Shown here: one piece after another, positions 8,280 through 16,790 of the stretch | How the letters are laid out: each line of letters opens with the position of its first letter | How positions within the stretch are numbered: position 1 is the stretch's first letter | Assembly: GCF_900148495.1 (NCBI RefSeq) | Contig: NZ_FTRU01000007.1 | Coordinates: 124,001 to 188,000 of the forward strand | Source: Negativibacillus massiliensis | GTDB taxonomy: Bacteria; Bacillota; Clostridia; Oscillospirales; Ruminococcaceae | Length of the DNA: 64,000 bases | Direction of reading: 5' to 3' | The notes under the pieces: model-generated | The model's database searches: none | Seen by the model: the letters and a program-made list of their open reading frames with translations, nothing else | Told to the model about the DNA's origin: nothing | Program-made: the position numbers and the translations under genes

Positions 8280-9290
8280 ATGAAGTACAATTATCAGAAC
8301 ATTTCTATTTCGAAGGATTTTTATAAAACAGCAGAAGGCTTTTCCAAGTGTCTGGAGCGACTGGACCCGTCCGAGCAGTATCGCGGTACTGAGCTTGCAG
8401 GATATGATGCATTCCAGCGTCAGCTCAAGCGTTTTGATATCAAGGTGTCCGGTCACGACAGCGACAGACTTCAGAAATTCTTTGCAACATCGGACAGTGC
8501 AGCACTTTTCCCAGAATATGTTTCCAGAGCAGTAAAGCAGGGTGTGGATGACAATCACATTCTGGAAGAGATCTGTGCGGCGCAGACACAGATTGAGGGA
8601 ATGGATTATCGTGCTATTGTGTCTGATGCAAACTGGGAAGAACAGTCGCCAGCGGTTATTGAGGAGGGCGGTTTTATTCCGGAAACATCCATCCATCTCA
8701 AAGACAGCCTGATTAAGCTGAGAAAAAGGGGCCGCATGATGGTGGCTTCTTATGAAGCAATCAAGTTCCAGCGACTGGATCTGTTTACCGTGGCGCTTAA
8801 ACAGATCGGTTCCTGCATCGGCAAGGCACAGCTTGAAGATGCGGTCAATGTCCTGATTCATGGTGACGGAAATGACAATGCGGCGGAAAAGGTATCGCTA
8901 TCCAGCGGTGACAGTCTGACCTATCAGGATCTGCTCAATCTGTGGGGCAGCTTTGGAGAATACCAGATGAATGTGATGCTGGCATCTCCTGATATGATGC
9001 TCAAGCTTCTGCAGGTTCCAGAGTTGCAGAATCCGGAGACTGGACTGAATTTCCAGGCGACCGGCTGCCTGTCCACCCCTCTGGGCGCAAAGCTGTTTGT
9101 TTCCTCCGCAGTTCCGGAAGGAACTATCATCGGTTTGGACAAGCGTTATGCACTGGAAATGGTGACTGCCGGCGGCATTAATGTTGAGTATGACAAACTG
9201 ATTGACTGTCAGATGGAGCGTGCAGCGGTTACCTCGATTGCAGGATTTTCCAAGATCTTCCCGGATACAGTGAAGATTCTTGCAAAATAA
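8280..9290 (+). CDS. Phage major capsid protein (XkdG-like)
   Basis: A 336-residue HK97-fold-type capsid protein by position and general pattern. It has a charged N-terminal helix region, an ESxVxxxG-like AVIEEGGFIPE stretch and a C-terminal part with MVTAGGINVEYDKLID. ATG 8280 has AGGAGG 8 bases upstream. The gene is intact. A strong hairpin lies just downstream, inside the next gene, and may separate its expression level from the following genes. Confidence 0.8.
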   Translation: MKYNYQNISISKDFYKTAEGFSKCLERLDPSEQYRGTELAGYDAFQRQLKRFDIKVSGHDSDRLQKFFATSDSAALFPEYVSRAVKQGVDDNHILEEICAAQTQIEGMDYRAIVSDANWEEQSPAVIEEGGFIPETSIHLKDSLIKLRKRGRMMVASYEAIKFQRLDLFTVALKQIGSCIGKAQLEDAVNVLIHGDGNDNAAEKVSLSSGDSLTYQDLLNLWGSFGEYQMNVMLASPDMMLKLLQVPELQNPETGLNFQATGCLSTPLGAKLFVSSAVPEGTIIGLDKRYALEMVTAGGINVEYDKLIDCQMERAAVTSIAGFSKIFPDTVKILAK

Positions 9291-9303
9291 GGAAAGGGAC
9301 AAT

Positions 9304-9660
9304 ATGGATGAAATTTTGTTAATGCAGAATTTCTGCCTCATCAGCGGTTTATCCGCTGATGAGGCAGAGCAATGGGAACCGTTAGTATTGGCATGCTGGG
9401 AGGAGTTAAAAGGGAAACTGCGTGCAGGAGTGGACGTAAAAAATCACGAACAGCGTTTAGCTCTTGCATGCGCAGTACTTGCGAACCATCGATTCCAGAG
9501 TATTCAGGGAACGGTGTGTGCCAGTGTGAAGGTGGGGGATCTTTCTTTTACCCAGAGCGATGGTCAGGCTGCCCGCAAGGAACTGATGGAGATGGTGGGA
9601 GATCTGATCGATTCACAAGGGGTCTGCCTGAAAGGAGTGGAGATATGTCCTGCCAGATAA
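9304..9660 (+). CDS. Probable head-tail connector protein
   Basis: A 118-residue mainly helical protein after the capsid gene, in the position of a head-completion or gp6-like connector (XkdH region of PBSX). ATG 9304 has AAAGGGA upstream. Codons 11-21 contain one of the strongest hairpins in the window. It overlaps the next gene by 16 bases. Confidence 0.55.
   Translation: MDEILLMQNFCLISGLSADEAEQWEPLVLACWEELKGKLRAGVDVKNHEQRLALACAVLANHRFQSIQGTVCASVKVGDLSFTQSDGQAARKELMEMVGDLIDSQGVCLKGVEICPAR
9332..9368 (+). promoter_or_regulatory. 16-bp perfect hairpin inside a connector gene
   Basis: TCTGCCTCATCAGCGG pairs perfectly with its complement across a five-base TTTAT loop. It lies about 40 bases after the capsid stop codon and within the translated start of the next gene. 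There is no T run, so it is not a standard terminator. It could be an RNase III site or a translational brake. Confidence 0.65.
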
Positions 9661-9974
9661 TTGCAAAACGGCTGATTTATCAGTGTGGGAGAAAAGTATA
9701 TTTTCCGTATGAGCAAGGGGAAAAATGTTTTACTGCTTACTTAAATCCGATTCGGGAACGGACAGAAAAAATTGTGCCCACAGAATCAGGTGTTTTGCAC
9801 CAGGGAAAATGGTTGATGTTGGCAGCGGCTCAGGATGCAGACTTGGTACAAAGCGGAGCAATTTTCCGTACAGGAGAGGATCGATTCATCGTTGAGCGGG
9901 CAGAGAAAGTATTTTTCGGGGAAGAGACTGCCTATCTCTGGGCAATCGTACAGAAGGCGGAAGGAGTGGAATAG
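9645..9974 (+). CDS. Small phage head-tail junction protein
   Basis: A 109-residue protein with ATG and AAAGGAG 7 bases upstream, located between the connector and tail-completion genes. No firm family motif is visible. Position suggests a minor capsid or head-closure protein. Confidence 0.5.
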   Translation: MSCQIIAKRLIYQCGRKVYFPYEQGEKCFTAYLNPIRERTEKIVPTESGVLHQGKWLMLAAAQDADLVQSGAIFRTGEDRFIVERAEKVFFGEETAYLWAIVQKAEGVE

Positions 9975-10457
9975 ATGGGGGAGTTTTCGCAGGTCATGCA
10001 GATTGTGGCAGAACAAATTAAGAGTGCCAGTCCGCAGATGGAAGTAGTGAATGCATTTCCCAATGCACCCCGGAATAATCCGCAGAAAGAAAACCTTGCG
10101 GTGGTTGGGATTCAAAAAGTTTCCTTGCAGCCAATTAGTTTTGAGGATTTTTGTGGTGAGAGCTTTCAGGTACGAGGCAAAAAAGCTGAAGTCTGGGTCA
10201 AGGTCTCCTTTTGCTGCAAGAGTGCCCAGCAGTGCTTGGAAAGCTGGGAGAGCGTACTAAACTCTATGATGTTTTCTAAAAAGCTGAAGGTGGGTCAGGC
10301 GGAATGTGGAGAGGCAGTATGGCAGAAGGACTGGGGAGGAATTGTTCTGCCGGTACGGTTTTGTCTGGACTTTATCATCAGCGGAGAAAAAGACCAAGAG
10401 GAAACGGAACTCCATCCGGAACAGTTCAGGATTATCAGGAAAGGAGAAAAGATATGA
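9975..10457 (+). CDS. Probable tail completion/terminator protein
   Basis: A 160-residue protein starting on the base after the previous stop. It lies just before the sheath gene, where PBSX-like phages encode the tail terminator. The pattern of alternating beta strands (VEVWVKVSFCC-like) fits this loosely. It overlaps the sheath gene by an ATGA. Confidence 0.5.
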   Translation: MGEFSQVMQIVAEQIKSASPQMEVVNAFPNAPRNNPQKENLAVVGIQKVSLQPISFEDFCGESFQVRGKKAEVWVKVSFCCKSAQQCLESWESVLNSMMFSKKLKVGQAECGEAVWQKDWGGIVLPVRFCLDFIISGEKDQEETELHPEQFRIIRKGEKI

Positions 10458-11521
10458 AAAAAAGCTATCGCCCGGGAGTGTATTCCCAGTACGATATTAT
10501 CAGCAAACCGAAAAGCTATGAGCAGCGGTATGCCTTTTTCTGCGGTGGGGCAAAGGTGAAGGAAGAAAAGAGCATTCCAGCAAATACGGTGGTTCAGCTT
10601 CGTTCGGTGGAAGAGCTGAAGGAATACTTTTTGGAAGAAGGTTCCGGAAAGGTTTTTTGCAGTATTGCAAGGATGCTGCTGGAGAGTGGAATCAGCGGAC
10701 TATATGTGGTGCCGATTACGACGGACGGTTCTGTACCAGCAGCAGAAGATTATGCAGCTGCCATTCAAAAGCTGTGTGAGATAAAAAAGAACGGCGTAAT
10801 CCTTTGTGACAGCAGTGAGCAGAGTGTTTTGCAGGTGCTCAAAGACAAGACACAGGAAGCATCACAGAATCAGAGGGAAAGGGTTGCGGTTGCGGCAGTA
10901 CCTAAAAGTAATGCGAAAAGTGTTGCTCAGAGTTTAAACAGTGAGAGAATGGTGCTGTGCTGTCAGGAGAGTGGAAGCAGTTTTGCAGGGGAAGAAAAGT
11001 CAGTTTTATTCTCAGCGGCAGCGGTGGCAGCAATGCTGGCAGTGTCCCAGCCAGATGATCGCTTTTATTCCAGAAAGATGGAGGGTTTGGTTTCGACTGA
11101 GCAGCTGGAAGAAAGTGAGATTGAGACACTGCTGCAAAGTGGCGTGACCGTTTTAGAGGAAGTAGAGTCAGAAGTTGTATGTATTCGGTGTGTAACAACC
11201 AGAACACAGACGGGTGGAGAAGAAGACAGAACTTTTGTTTCGATCAATACAGTGCTGATGATCGATGACATTATTCGGGCAGTGAGAGTGCAGCTGAGTG
11301 CGTTGCTGAAAGATAGCAGGATTGGATTTTCCGAGGACAGCATTGCTTCCCAGGTGGCAGTGATTCTGGATGAAAAAGTGCAGCAGGGCTTTGTAACAGA
11401 ATTTGAACCGCCGGTTGTGTATGAATCGGAGGAAGACCCTACTGCATGTGTTGTGGAGCTGGAGTTCCATCTTGCATCGGTACCAAGTCAGATCTACCTG
11501 ACTGCCCATATTTCGATTTAA
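10454..11521 (+). CDS. Contractile tail sheath protein (XkdK-like)
   Basis: The sheath contracts and drives the tail tube through the target envelope. The 355-residue protein begins with RPGVYSQYD, the usual PGVY opening of sheath proteins. It has a C-terminal beta region (VVELEFHLASVPSQIYLTAHISI) typical of the sheath handshake domain. It is shorter than PBSX XkdK (about 460 residues). It is translationally coupled to the previous gene. Confidence 0.85.
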   Translation: MKKSYRPGVYSQYDIISKPKSYEQRYAFFCGGAKVKEEKSIPANTVVQLRSVEELKEYFLEEGSGKVFCSIARMLLESGISGLYVVPITTDGSVPAAEDYAAAIQKLCEIKKNGVILCDSSEQSVLQVLKDKTQEASQNQRERVAVAAVPKSNAKSVAQSLNSERMVLCCQESGSSFAGEEKSVLFSAAAVAAMLAVSQPDDRFYSRKMEGLVSTEQLEESEIETLLQSGVTVLEEVESEVVCIRCVTTRTQTGGEEDRTFVSINTVLMIDDIIRAVRVQLSALLKDSRIGFSEDSIASQVAVILDEKVQQGFVTEFEPPVVYESEEDPTACVVELEFHLASVPSQIYLTAHISI

Positions 11522-11533
11522 GGGGGGAGAAAA

Positions 11534-11908
11534 ATGGCATTTGTATCGATTCCGACCAGTGCGGATATTTATATTGAAGTCAATGGGAGAAAGATTGCAG
11601 CAGCGCAAAGCTACAAGGTCAAATCTTCCAGAGAAAGCAAATATATCGAAGCGTTTGGCAGTCAGGAGCCGGTGGGAACAGTGGGAGGCAGAGTACAGCA
11701 CTGGATTGAGTTGTCCAGAGTATGTCTGTACCAGACCGAAGGGATTGATTTTTATGATTTGAGCGGATTTAATCTGGTGGTGGTTCGACCGGACTGCAAG
11801 ATTATCTACTCAGGATGTGAGTGGGCGGACATTACACAGTCGGCCTCTGTAGGTGATGTAATTTTGGAGAAGGTCAGCCTTGTCGCCAGCCGAAGAATGA
11901 AGATCTAA
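11534..11908 (+). CDS. Tail tube protein (XkdM-like)
   Basis: A 124-residue protein directly after the sheath gene, the standard place of the inner tail tube. Size and composition match the short tube proteins of contractile tails, with a preserved PTSADIYIEVNG start and central KYIEAFGSQEPVGTVGG. ATG 11534 has a strong GGGGGGA site. Confidence 0.82.
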   Translation: MAFVSIPTSADIYIEVNGRKIAAAQSYKVKSSRESKYIEAFGSQEPVGTVGGRVQHWIELSRVCLYQTEGIDFYDLSGFNLVVVRPDCKIIYSGCEWADITQSASVGDVILEKVSLVASRRMKI

Positions 11909-11921
11909 GGAGGGAAAGAGG

Positions 11922-12230
11922 GTGGAGTACAGAAAACTGTCAGCGGTGGAAGAACTTTGCTTGGAAGAGCAGGCAAGAAAAGGATATGATTATCTTTGCT
12001 TTCGGGTAGGGCAAGGATTGTCGGCACAGAAAAAGGAAAACTTTTGGGCAATTGCAAATAATGCTGCGCTGATTTTCTTTTTGGAAAGGTCAGAACGAAA
12101 ATTTTATTCTGTGGAAGAAGTGCTGGAGAAATATAGCTTAGAGGAAATCGCGCAGAAAGCAGAGAGGTATCAGCAAAGGGAATGTGGTGACAAAACAGAG
12201 GAAAAAGATGAGGATCGAAGAAAAGATTAA
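11922..12230 (+). CDS. Probable tail assembly chaperone
   Basis: A 102-residue protein from GTG with AAGGAGGG, following the tube gene as XkdN-like chaperones do. The C-terminus is very charged. It overlaps the next gene by 23 bases in another frame, as chaperone pairs joined by programmed frameshifting do, but no classical slippery heptamer is obvious. Confidence 0.55.
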   Translation: MEYRKLSAVEELCLEEQARKGYDYLCFRVGQGLSAQKKENFWAIANNAALIFFLERSERKFYSVEEVLEKYSLEEIAQKAERYQQRECGDKTEEKDEDRRKD

Positions 12231-12579
12231 AAAGAACAGGGAAGTTTTTCAGGATAGTCCATTTTTCTCCCACCCAAGAGAAAGTATTTCCAGGGAAATA
12301 GCAGAACCTTTTTTAGACTCATACAAAGTAAGCAAAGTGCGGGAAGAGAGCGATGAAATGCTACAGGAACAAAAGAGCGTTTCGGTGGGAAATGCGGTTA
12401 TGCGGGAAGCGGAAACTGAAAAAACAGAACTTGTTTTTACGGAAGAACCGTTTGTACAAAAGGAGACACCTGTTTTTGAAAGCCTTCCGCTAAGGGAAAT
12501 GTCAGACGAACTAGAACGGCTCTCCCAGCGATATGGAAGAGGAATGGAGGAATGGCTGGATGACCAATCTCCGATTTAA
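12208..12579 (+). CDS. Charged 123-residue protein in tape-measure position
   Basis: This short, highly charged, probably helical protein occupies the slot that in contractile phages holds the tape-measure gene (usually several hundred to over a thousand codons). ATG 12208 has a GAGG 6 bases upstream. No membrane segments or lytic domains are seen. It may be a miniature tape measure, a second chaperone or the remnant of a deleted tape measure. Confidence 0.5.
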   Translation: MRIEEKIKKNREVFQDSPFFSHPRESISREIAEPFLDSYKVSKVREESDEMLQEQKSVSVGNAVMREAETEKTELVFTEEPFVQKETPVFESLPLREMSDELERLSQRYGRGMEEWLDDQSPI

Positions 12580-12916
12580 GGATTATACCTTCCGGCACAA
12601 TCCGCGGAAAATTGTTGTGGGGTATCTGAAAGAAACAGCACAAAGCCGATGTTATGGATTTGGAGCATCATTACAGGAATTGGGAAGTGGATTAACGATT
12701 GTGGAAGGGGAAGGAGAGCTGTTTGGCTCCGATGCACTGGAACAGTTCCTTTCTTTAAAAAAGATGATGGAACAGCAAGGGAGCGGAATTTTAAGTGGTG
12801 CAGGAATAGAGCCAATGTATGCTGTGTTTGACAGCTTGCAGATGGTTGGAAAAGGCGGAGACAACACTATCAGCTATACCTTTCGGTTTGTACAGGAAAG
12901 GAAGATGGAAGAATGA
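12560..12916 (+). CDS. Baseplate/tail-tip protein (XkdP-like, no LysM)
   Basis: A 118-residue protein before the hub gene, where PBSX has XkdP. It resembles only the N-terminal, tube-like part; the C-terminal LysM domain of XkdP is not present. ATG 12560 has GGAGG 9 bases upstream. It overlaps the preceding gene by 20 bases and the hub gene by an ATGA. Confidence 0.6.
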   Translation: MTNLRFKDYTFRHNPRKIVVGYLKETAQSRCYGFGASLQELGSGLTIVEGEGELFGSDALEQFLSLKKMMEQQGSGILSGAGIEPMYAVFDSLQMVGKGGDNTISYTFRFVQERKMEE

Positions 12917-13827
12917 AGCTGGAACTTTTTGTGGAAACATTAGAAGGAAGTCGAAGAAGAAAGATGTTTCCAGTCCATTTTTCCTGTGTTTCCTCGGTTG
13001 ATACACCAGCGGACAGCATAAAGGCGACATTTTTGATTTCTCATCCAAAGGAATGGATGAAGGAAATTAAGACATTGGAGTTGCAGGGAGATGGGAACAG
13101 GTTGTTTCATGGAATCTGTGACAGACAGATTGTGAGTTTGCAGCAGGATGGATGCAGGATGACTGTGTGGGGAAGATCGGATGCGGCACTCCTGCTCGAT
13201 AATGAAGCAATTCCGCAGGAATATGTCAGGGTTTCTCTGGATGAGATGTTTGACAAGCATATAAAACCTTATGGCTTTCAAAACGAGCTGGGACTTACAG
13301 GAAGCTTGAGCAATTATCGGGTGGGAAAAGGTATAAGTGAGTGGGAGGCTTTTTCTACCTTTTGCAGGAGAACGGTTGGAAGAACACCTCATATTCACTT
13401 TGGTAAGGTTTCTTTTTTTCTGCCGGGAAAAGGAAATCATATCATATCCGAAAAAGCACCAGTGATTTCTGTCAGGTGGATCAACCGCCGAAGTGAGATT
13501 ATCAGTGAAACATTGATTCGGGATGAGATGGGAAGCTATCGGAACTGTGTTCGAAATGAAAAAGCAGAAGGATTGGAGATTGTTCGCCGACGCTGCTTGA
13601 TCCCTTCTGCACAGTGGGCAAATCCGGCAGTGGACGCAAAATTGCAGATGGAAGAATCAGCTAGAGGGAAAGTTTGCCTGGAAGTGGAAATGCCGCAGAT
13701 TTTAAGCTGGGAGCTGGGAGAAGAGGTAATAGTGTCTATACCGGAATTTTATTTCCGGGGAAATATTGTAAAACGGGAACTGGAGTTTTCACAGAGTGGG
13801 GCAGTCAGCCGTTTTGTTTTGGAATAG
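12913..13827 (+). CDS. Baseplate hub protein (XkdQ / gpD-like)
   Basis: A 304-residue hub protein that would join the tail tube to the spike. It shows the late-control-gene-D-like arrangement: an N-terminal beta barrel, a central RVGKGISEWEAFSTFCRR segment and a C-terminal VSIPEFYFRGNIVKRELEFS strand region. It is coupled to the upstream gene by overlap and followed 10 bases later by the spike-like gene. Confidence 0.75.
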   Translation: MKLELFVETLEGSRRRKMFPVHFSCVSSVDTPADSIKATFLISHPKEWMKEIKTLELQGDGNRLFHGICDRQIVSLQQDGCRMTVWGRSDAALLLDNEAIPQEYVRVSLDEMFDKHIKPYGFQNELGLTGSLSNYRVGKGISEWEAFSTFCRRTVGRTPHIHFGKVSFFLPGKGNHIISEKAPVISVRWINRRSEIISETLIRDEMGSYRNCVRNEKAEGLEIVRRRCLIPSAQWANPAVDAKLQMEESARGKVCLEVEMPQILSWELGEEVIVSIPEFYFRGNIVKRELEFSQSGAVSRFVLE

Positions 13828-13837
13828 AGGTGGGAAT

Positions 13838-14185
13838 ATGTGGCTTGCAAAAAATGCGGCAGGAAAAAGAAAGGAAAGTACAGAATACAGCGGAAATGCA
13901 CCAGCCAGCAGCATCTGTGCCAGAAGCGGGGAGCATTTTGCAGTGGGTGCATGTGAATATCGCAGACTTCCCCACTGCGCCCCGTATGGAATCTATACCA
14001 GACCTGCACAGGGAGAAGATTTGATGATTTTATCTGCCCAGAGCGGTGACGTTTGCCTTGGGGTTGTGTCCCAGCAGCAGGAGGAGCTTTTGCCCGGAGA
14101 GATTCTGTTGAAGTCGTCGGGTGGAGCAAGTATTCGCCTGTGCAACGATGGGACCATTTTGTTAAACGGGAAAAAGGTGGAGTAG
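13838..14185 (+). CDS. Probable baseplate spike protein (gpV-like)
   Basis: A 115-residue protein. Its C-terminal half (LLPGEILLKSSGGASIRL then NDGTILLNGKKVE) looks like the OB-fold and beta-helix end of gpV/gp45 baseplate spikes. ATG 13838 has AGAGGTGGG upstream. No metal-binding HxH tip is visible, so the tip may be supplied by another protein. Confidence 0.65.
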   Translation: MWLAKNAAGKRKESTEYSGNAPASSICARSGEHFAVGACEYRRLPHCAPYGIYTRPAQGEDLMILSAQSGDVCLGVVSQQQEELLPGEILLKSSGGASIRLCNDGTILLNGKKVE

Positions 14186-14196
14186 GGAGGTAAGAT

Positions 14197-14565
14197 ATGG
14201 ATACCTGGTTATATCGGGGCGACCACAAGAAAAATGAACAGGGGTTTGTTGAGAAAATCAGTGGTGGAATGGAGAAAATTCAGCGGGCAATCATCCGCTT
14301 ATCCGTTCCAAAGGGGAGCTTTGCTCTGGACGAAGAGCTGGGGAGCAAACTGAGCATGCTGGGGAAAGTGCCGGGGAATCAGCGGGAAGAACTGGCACTT
14401 GAGTATGCAAGAGAAGCCATTTTACCAGTGGAAGGGGTAGAGGTAACATCGGTGCAATGCAGACAGGCTGACTTTGAAAAACTAGTGCTGGAAATGATAC
14501 TGGAGTATAGCGGCGAAGATGCACCAAAAGAACAGGCAATGTTTTTGTGGCAGCTGAATTTTTAA
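14197..14565 (+). CDS. Baseplate wedge protein (gp25 / XkdS-like)
   Basis: A 122-residue protein between spike and baseplate J genes. The pattern of a short N-terminus, a PKGSFALDEELGSKL core and an ALEYAREAILPV helix fits gp25/XkdS-type sheath initiators. It has ATG after GGGAGGTAAGAT. Confidence 0.7.
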   Translation: MDTWLYRGDHKKNEQGFVEKISGGMEKIQRAIIRLSVPKGSFALDEELGSKLSMLGKVPGNQREELALEYAREAILPVEGVEVTSVQCRQADFEKLVLEMILEYSGEDAPKEQAMFLWQLNF

Positions 14566-14581
14566 AAAGGAGGTGGAGAGT

Positions 14582-15658
14582 GTGACAGATTATGCAAACT
14601 TTTTGGAGCAGATGCAGCAAAGCTATGAGCAGCTTGCAGGGATGCGTGCGGATGACGCTTCGGATGTTGGCATCCGATTCAAGATTTTGGCAGAGCAGTT
14701 AAGCAAGATAAAAGAAGAGCTGGAGTTTGCAAAACAGCAGTCTTTTCCACAGACAGCGACAGGTGAAAATTTGGAAATGCACGCGTTGGAACGTGGAATT
14801 TTTCGCAAGAAGGCAACCTATGCAAAAGGAACGGTTCGATTTTCCCGGGAGTCAGCTGCATCGGAGGATATTTTGATCCCAAAGGGTGTATTCCTGACGT
14901 GTTCCCAGACAGAGGGAAATCATGGAACGGATATTCGTTTTGTTACAAGCAGTGAAGTGACTTTGCGGCAGGGCCAAACCAGTGTAGACGCACCGGTAGA
15001 GTGTCAGACAGAAGGAAGCAGGGGCAATCTGGCTGCTGGGATACTCAATGTGATGATTACACCGGTGCAGGGCATCACGGCGGTAAGCAATCCGGGGCCA
15101 ATTCTTTCCGGAGAGGACGCGGAAAGCGATGAAATGCTGCGGCAGAGACTGCTGGACAGCTATCGCATGGTGACTAATGGAAGCAATACAGCGTTTTATT
15201 ACAATAAGGCAATGAGTTACGAAGGAGTTTCTTCTGTAAAGGTTCTGCCAAGGGTAAATGGAGTTGGAACAGTTGGGATTGTGGTGTATGGACCAGGTGT
15301 AGACGAGGATCTGCTGGCAAGAATGAAGGAAGAAATCGGACAGATCAAAGAGATCAATGTGGAACTGACGCTGGAGCAGGCAACGGAAAAACAGACGGAA
15401 GTCTCAGTTGAGATTGCGGTCAGTGACGGATACAGTTATGAGGACGTGAGCACTGTTTGCAAAAAAGCGGTGGAGGAGTATATGAAAACACAGAAAATTG
15501 GCAAAGCACTTTACCTTGCACTGCTGATGCGAGAAGTTTTAAACTGTGAAGGTGTAGCAAATTGTCGGATTAAGCTGCCGCAGGCCGATGTATACCCATT
15601 GGAAAAAGAAATTCTGGTTTTGTCTGAGTGTACTATTTCCCAGATGGAGCGTCAGTAA
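14582..15658 (+). CDS. Baseplate J protein (XkdT-like)
   Basis: A 358-residue baseplate wedge protein of the gpJ family. It has an N-terminal helical part, the conserved central GPILSGEDAESDEMLRQR and SNTAFYYNKAM regions, and a repeated beta domain at the end. GTG 14582 is chosen for its AAAGGAGG site. In contractile tails this protein forms the wedges around the hub. Confidence 0.88.
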   Translation: MTDYANFLEQMQQSYEQLAGMRADDASDVGIRFKILAEQLSKIKEELEFAKQQSFPQTATGENLEMHALERGIFRKKATYAKGTVRFSRESAASEDILIPKGVFLTCSQTEGNHGTDIRFVTSSEVTLRQGQTSVDAPVECQTEGSRGNLAAGILNVMITPVQGITAVSNPGPILSGEDAESDEMLRQRLLDSYRMVTNGSNTAFYYNKAMSYEGVSSVKVLPRVNGVGTVGIVVYGPGVDEDLLARMKEEIGQIKEINVELTLEQATEKQTEVSVEIAVSDGYSYEDVSTVCKKAVEEYMKTQKIGKALYLALLMREVLNCEGVANCRIKLPQADVYPLEKEILVLSECTISQMERQ

Positions 15659-15671
15659 GGGGGAAAAGCGG

Positions 15672-16274
15672 ATGAATTTGAGAGAGCTGTTCTATTCGAG
15701 AATGCGCTCTTTGGGAATTTATGATCTGTCAAAGGGAACTCAGTCTTTGGTATGTTGTGAGATTGAGAGTTATCTGCGTGTACTGGAACCTTTATTTGAT
15801 GAGATAGAATGGCTGAGAAAAAATGCAGTGGTATCAAGCTGCAGTCCGGAGCGTTTGGCACAGTACGAGAGGATGCTGGCGATTCCGGTAAAACAGCAAA
15901 TTCCAGAAGAAAAGCGCAGAGAGATTGTACAGAGTAAAATGGCAATTGGCCCCAGTGATTTTCATCGGGAAGGGATTGAACAATCTTTGAGCGCACTGGG
16001 AATCAGGGCTAAGGTGGAGGAAATGCCGGAAAAAGGAAGCATTCTGGTGACAGCGTTGGAAATAGCGGACAGTTCCATGACGCTGGATCAGGCAAAGGAT
16101 GCCTTTCAGGCACTGATGCCGGCACACCTTTTGGCAGAGTTTGTAACAGGGGGCATTAGCTTTATAGAGTTTGATCAGCTGGATAAAAGCTTTGCTCAGC
16201 TGGATCAGATGGAGAAAAGCTGGTCACAGCTTGAAATGATGGGAATAGAGGAATGGCAAAAAGGAGGAAAGTAG
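15672..16274 (+). CDS. Baseplate protein I-like (XkdU, DUF2313)
   Basis: A 200-residue protein following baseplate J, as in PBSX and P2-like tails. It has the family-like start (LRELFYSRMRSLGIYD) and a segment of helices followed by a short repeat near the end (QLDKSFAQLDQMEKSWSQL). It would connect wedges to fibres. The fibre gene starts one base after its stop. Confidence 0.78.
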   Translation: MNLRELFYSRMRSLGIYDLSKGTQSLVCCEIESYLRVLEPLFDEIEWLRKNAVVSSCSPERLAQYERMLAIPVKQQIPEEKRREIVQSKMAIGPSDFHREGIEQSLSALGIRAKVEEMPEKGSILVTALEIADSSMTLDQAKDAFQALMPAHLLAEFVTGGISFIEFDQLDKSFAQLDQMEKSWSQLEMMGIEEWQKGGK

Positions 16275-16275
16275 A

Positions 16276-16755
16276 ATGGCCAGCACATATAAGACCAACT
16301 ATCTGGGGCTTAACAAGTTTGTGGGAAGCGATAAGCCCAAGATGGACGATTTTAATTTTGACAACGAAACGCTCGATCAGAAGTTTCAGGAGCATGTACA
16401 GTCAAGCCTTCATATCACGGAAGAAGAACGGCAGATGCTGGGGAAATCAAATTATGTGATCGGAACCTATACGGGAAATGGAGAATCACCTAGAACAATT
16501 GATGTCGGATTTAATGTGGAGTTTGGAATCATTTTTGCACTGGAAGAGCCAATTTCAATGCTGCATGCTTCAGCAGGTGTAACAGGGATTTATGCAGCAT
16601 TCATCACTCAGCAGGGATGCAGTAAGGGAGTGTACACAACAGAAAACGGTTTTATCGTCCAGCAAACTAGTATTAATCCGCCGGATGGGAAAAAATGCAT
16701 GCTCAATCAGAGTGGCAGTACCTATATTTACTGGCTTTTTCCAAAGAAGGCATAA
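16276..16755 (+). CDS. Short tail fibre / receptor-binding protein
   Basis: A 159-residue protein with a fibre-like N-terminus (TNYLGLNKFVGSDKPKMDDFNFDNE), common in clostridial prophages as the baseplate attachment part. A compact beta-rich C-terminus follows that may bind the target. No chaperone or second fibre gene follows. It is the last gene of the cluster and ends at the shared terminator with ftsK. Confidence 0.7.
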   Translation: MASTYKTNYLGLNKFVGSDKPKMDDFNFDNETLDQKFQEHVQSSLHITEEERQMLGKSNYVIGTYTGNGESPRTIDVGFNVEFGIIFALEEPISMLHASAGVTGIYAAFITQQGCSKGVYTTENGFIVQQTSINPPDGKKCMLNQSGSTYIYWLFPKKA

Positions 16756-16790
16756 AAAAGGTCTGTGGCAATTTGCCACAGACCTTTTTT
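16754..16790. terminator. Bidirectional terminator (phage cluster / ftsK)
   Basis: AGGTCTGTGGCA and TGCCACAGACCT-type arms are flanked by A6 and T6. It serves the converging phage-like cluster and ftsK and marks the right edge of the cluster. Confidence 0.92.

Larger units (their letters stand above)
3997..16755 (+). mobile_element. Domesticated phage-like particle cluster (GTA/PBSX-like)
   Basis: About 20 tightly packed, same-strand and apparently intact genes encode a head and contractile tail in standard order. Both ends are closed by terminators. No integrase, excisionase, repressor, replication, holin, endolysin or large tape-measure gene is present. No direct repeat suggesting attachment sites was recognised at the ends. 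The cluster is best read as a defective but maintained structural island that could make DNA-packaging particles. Confidence 0.75.
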
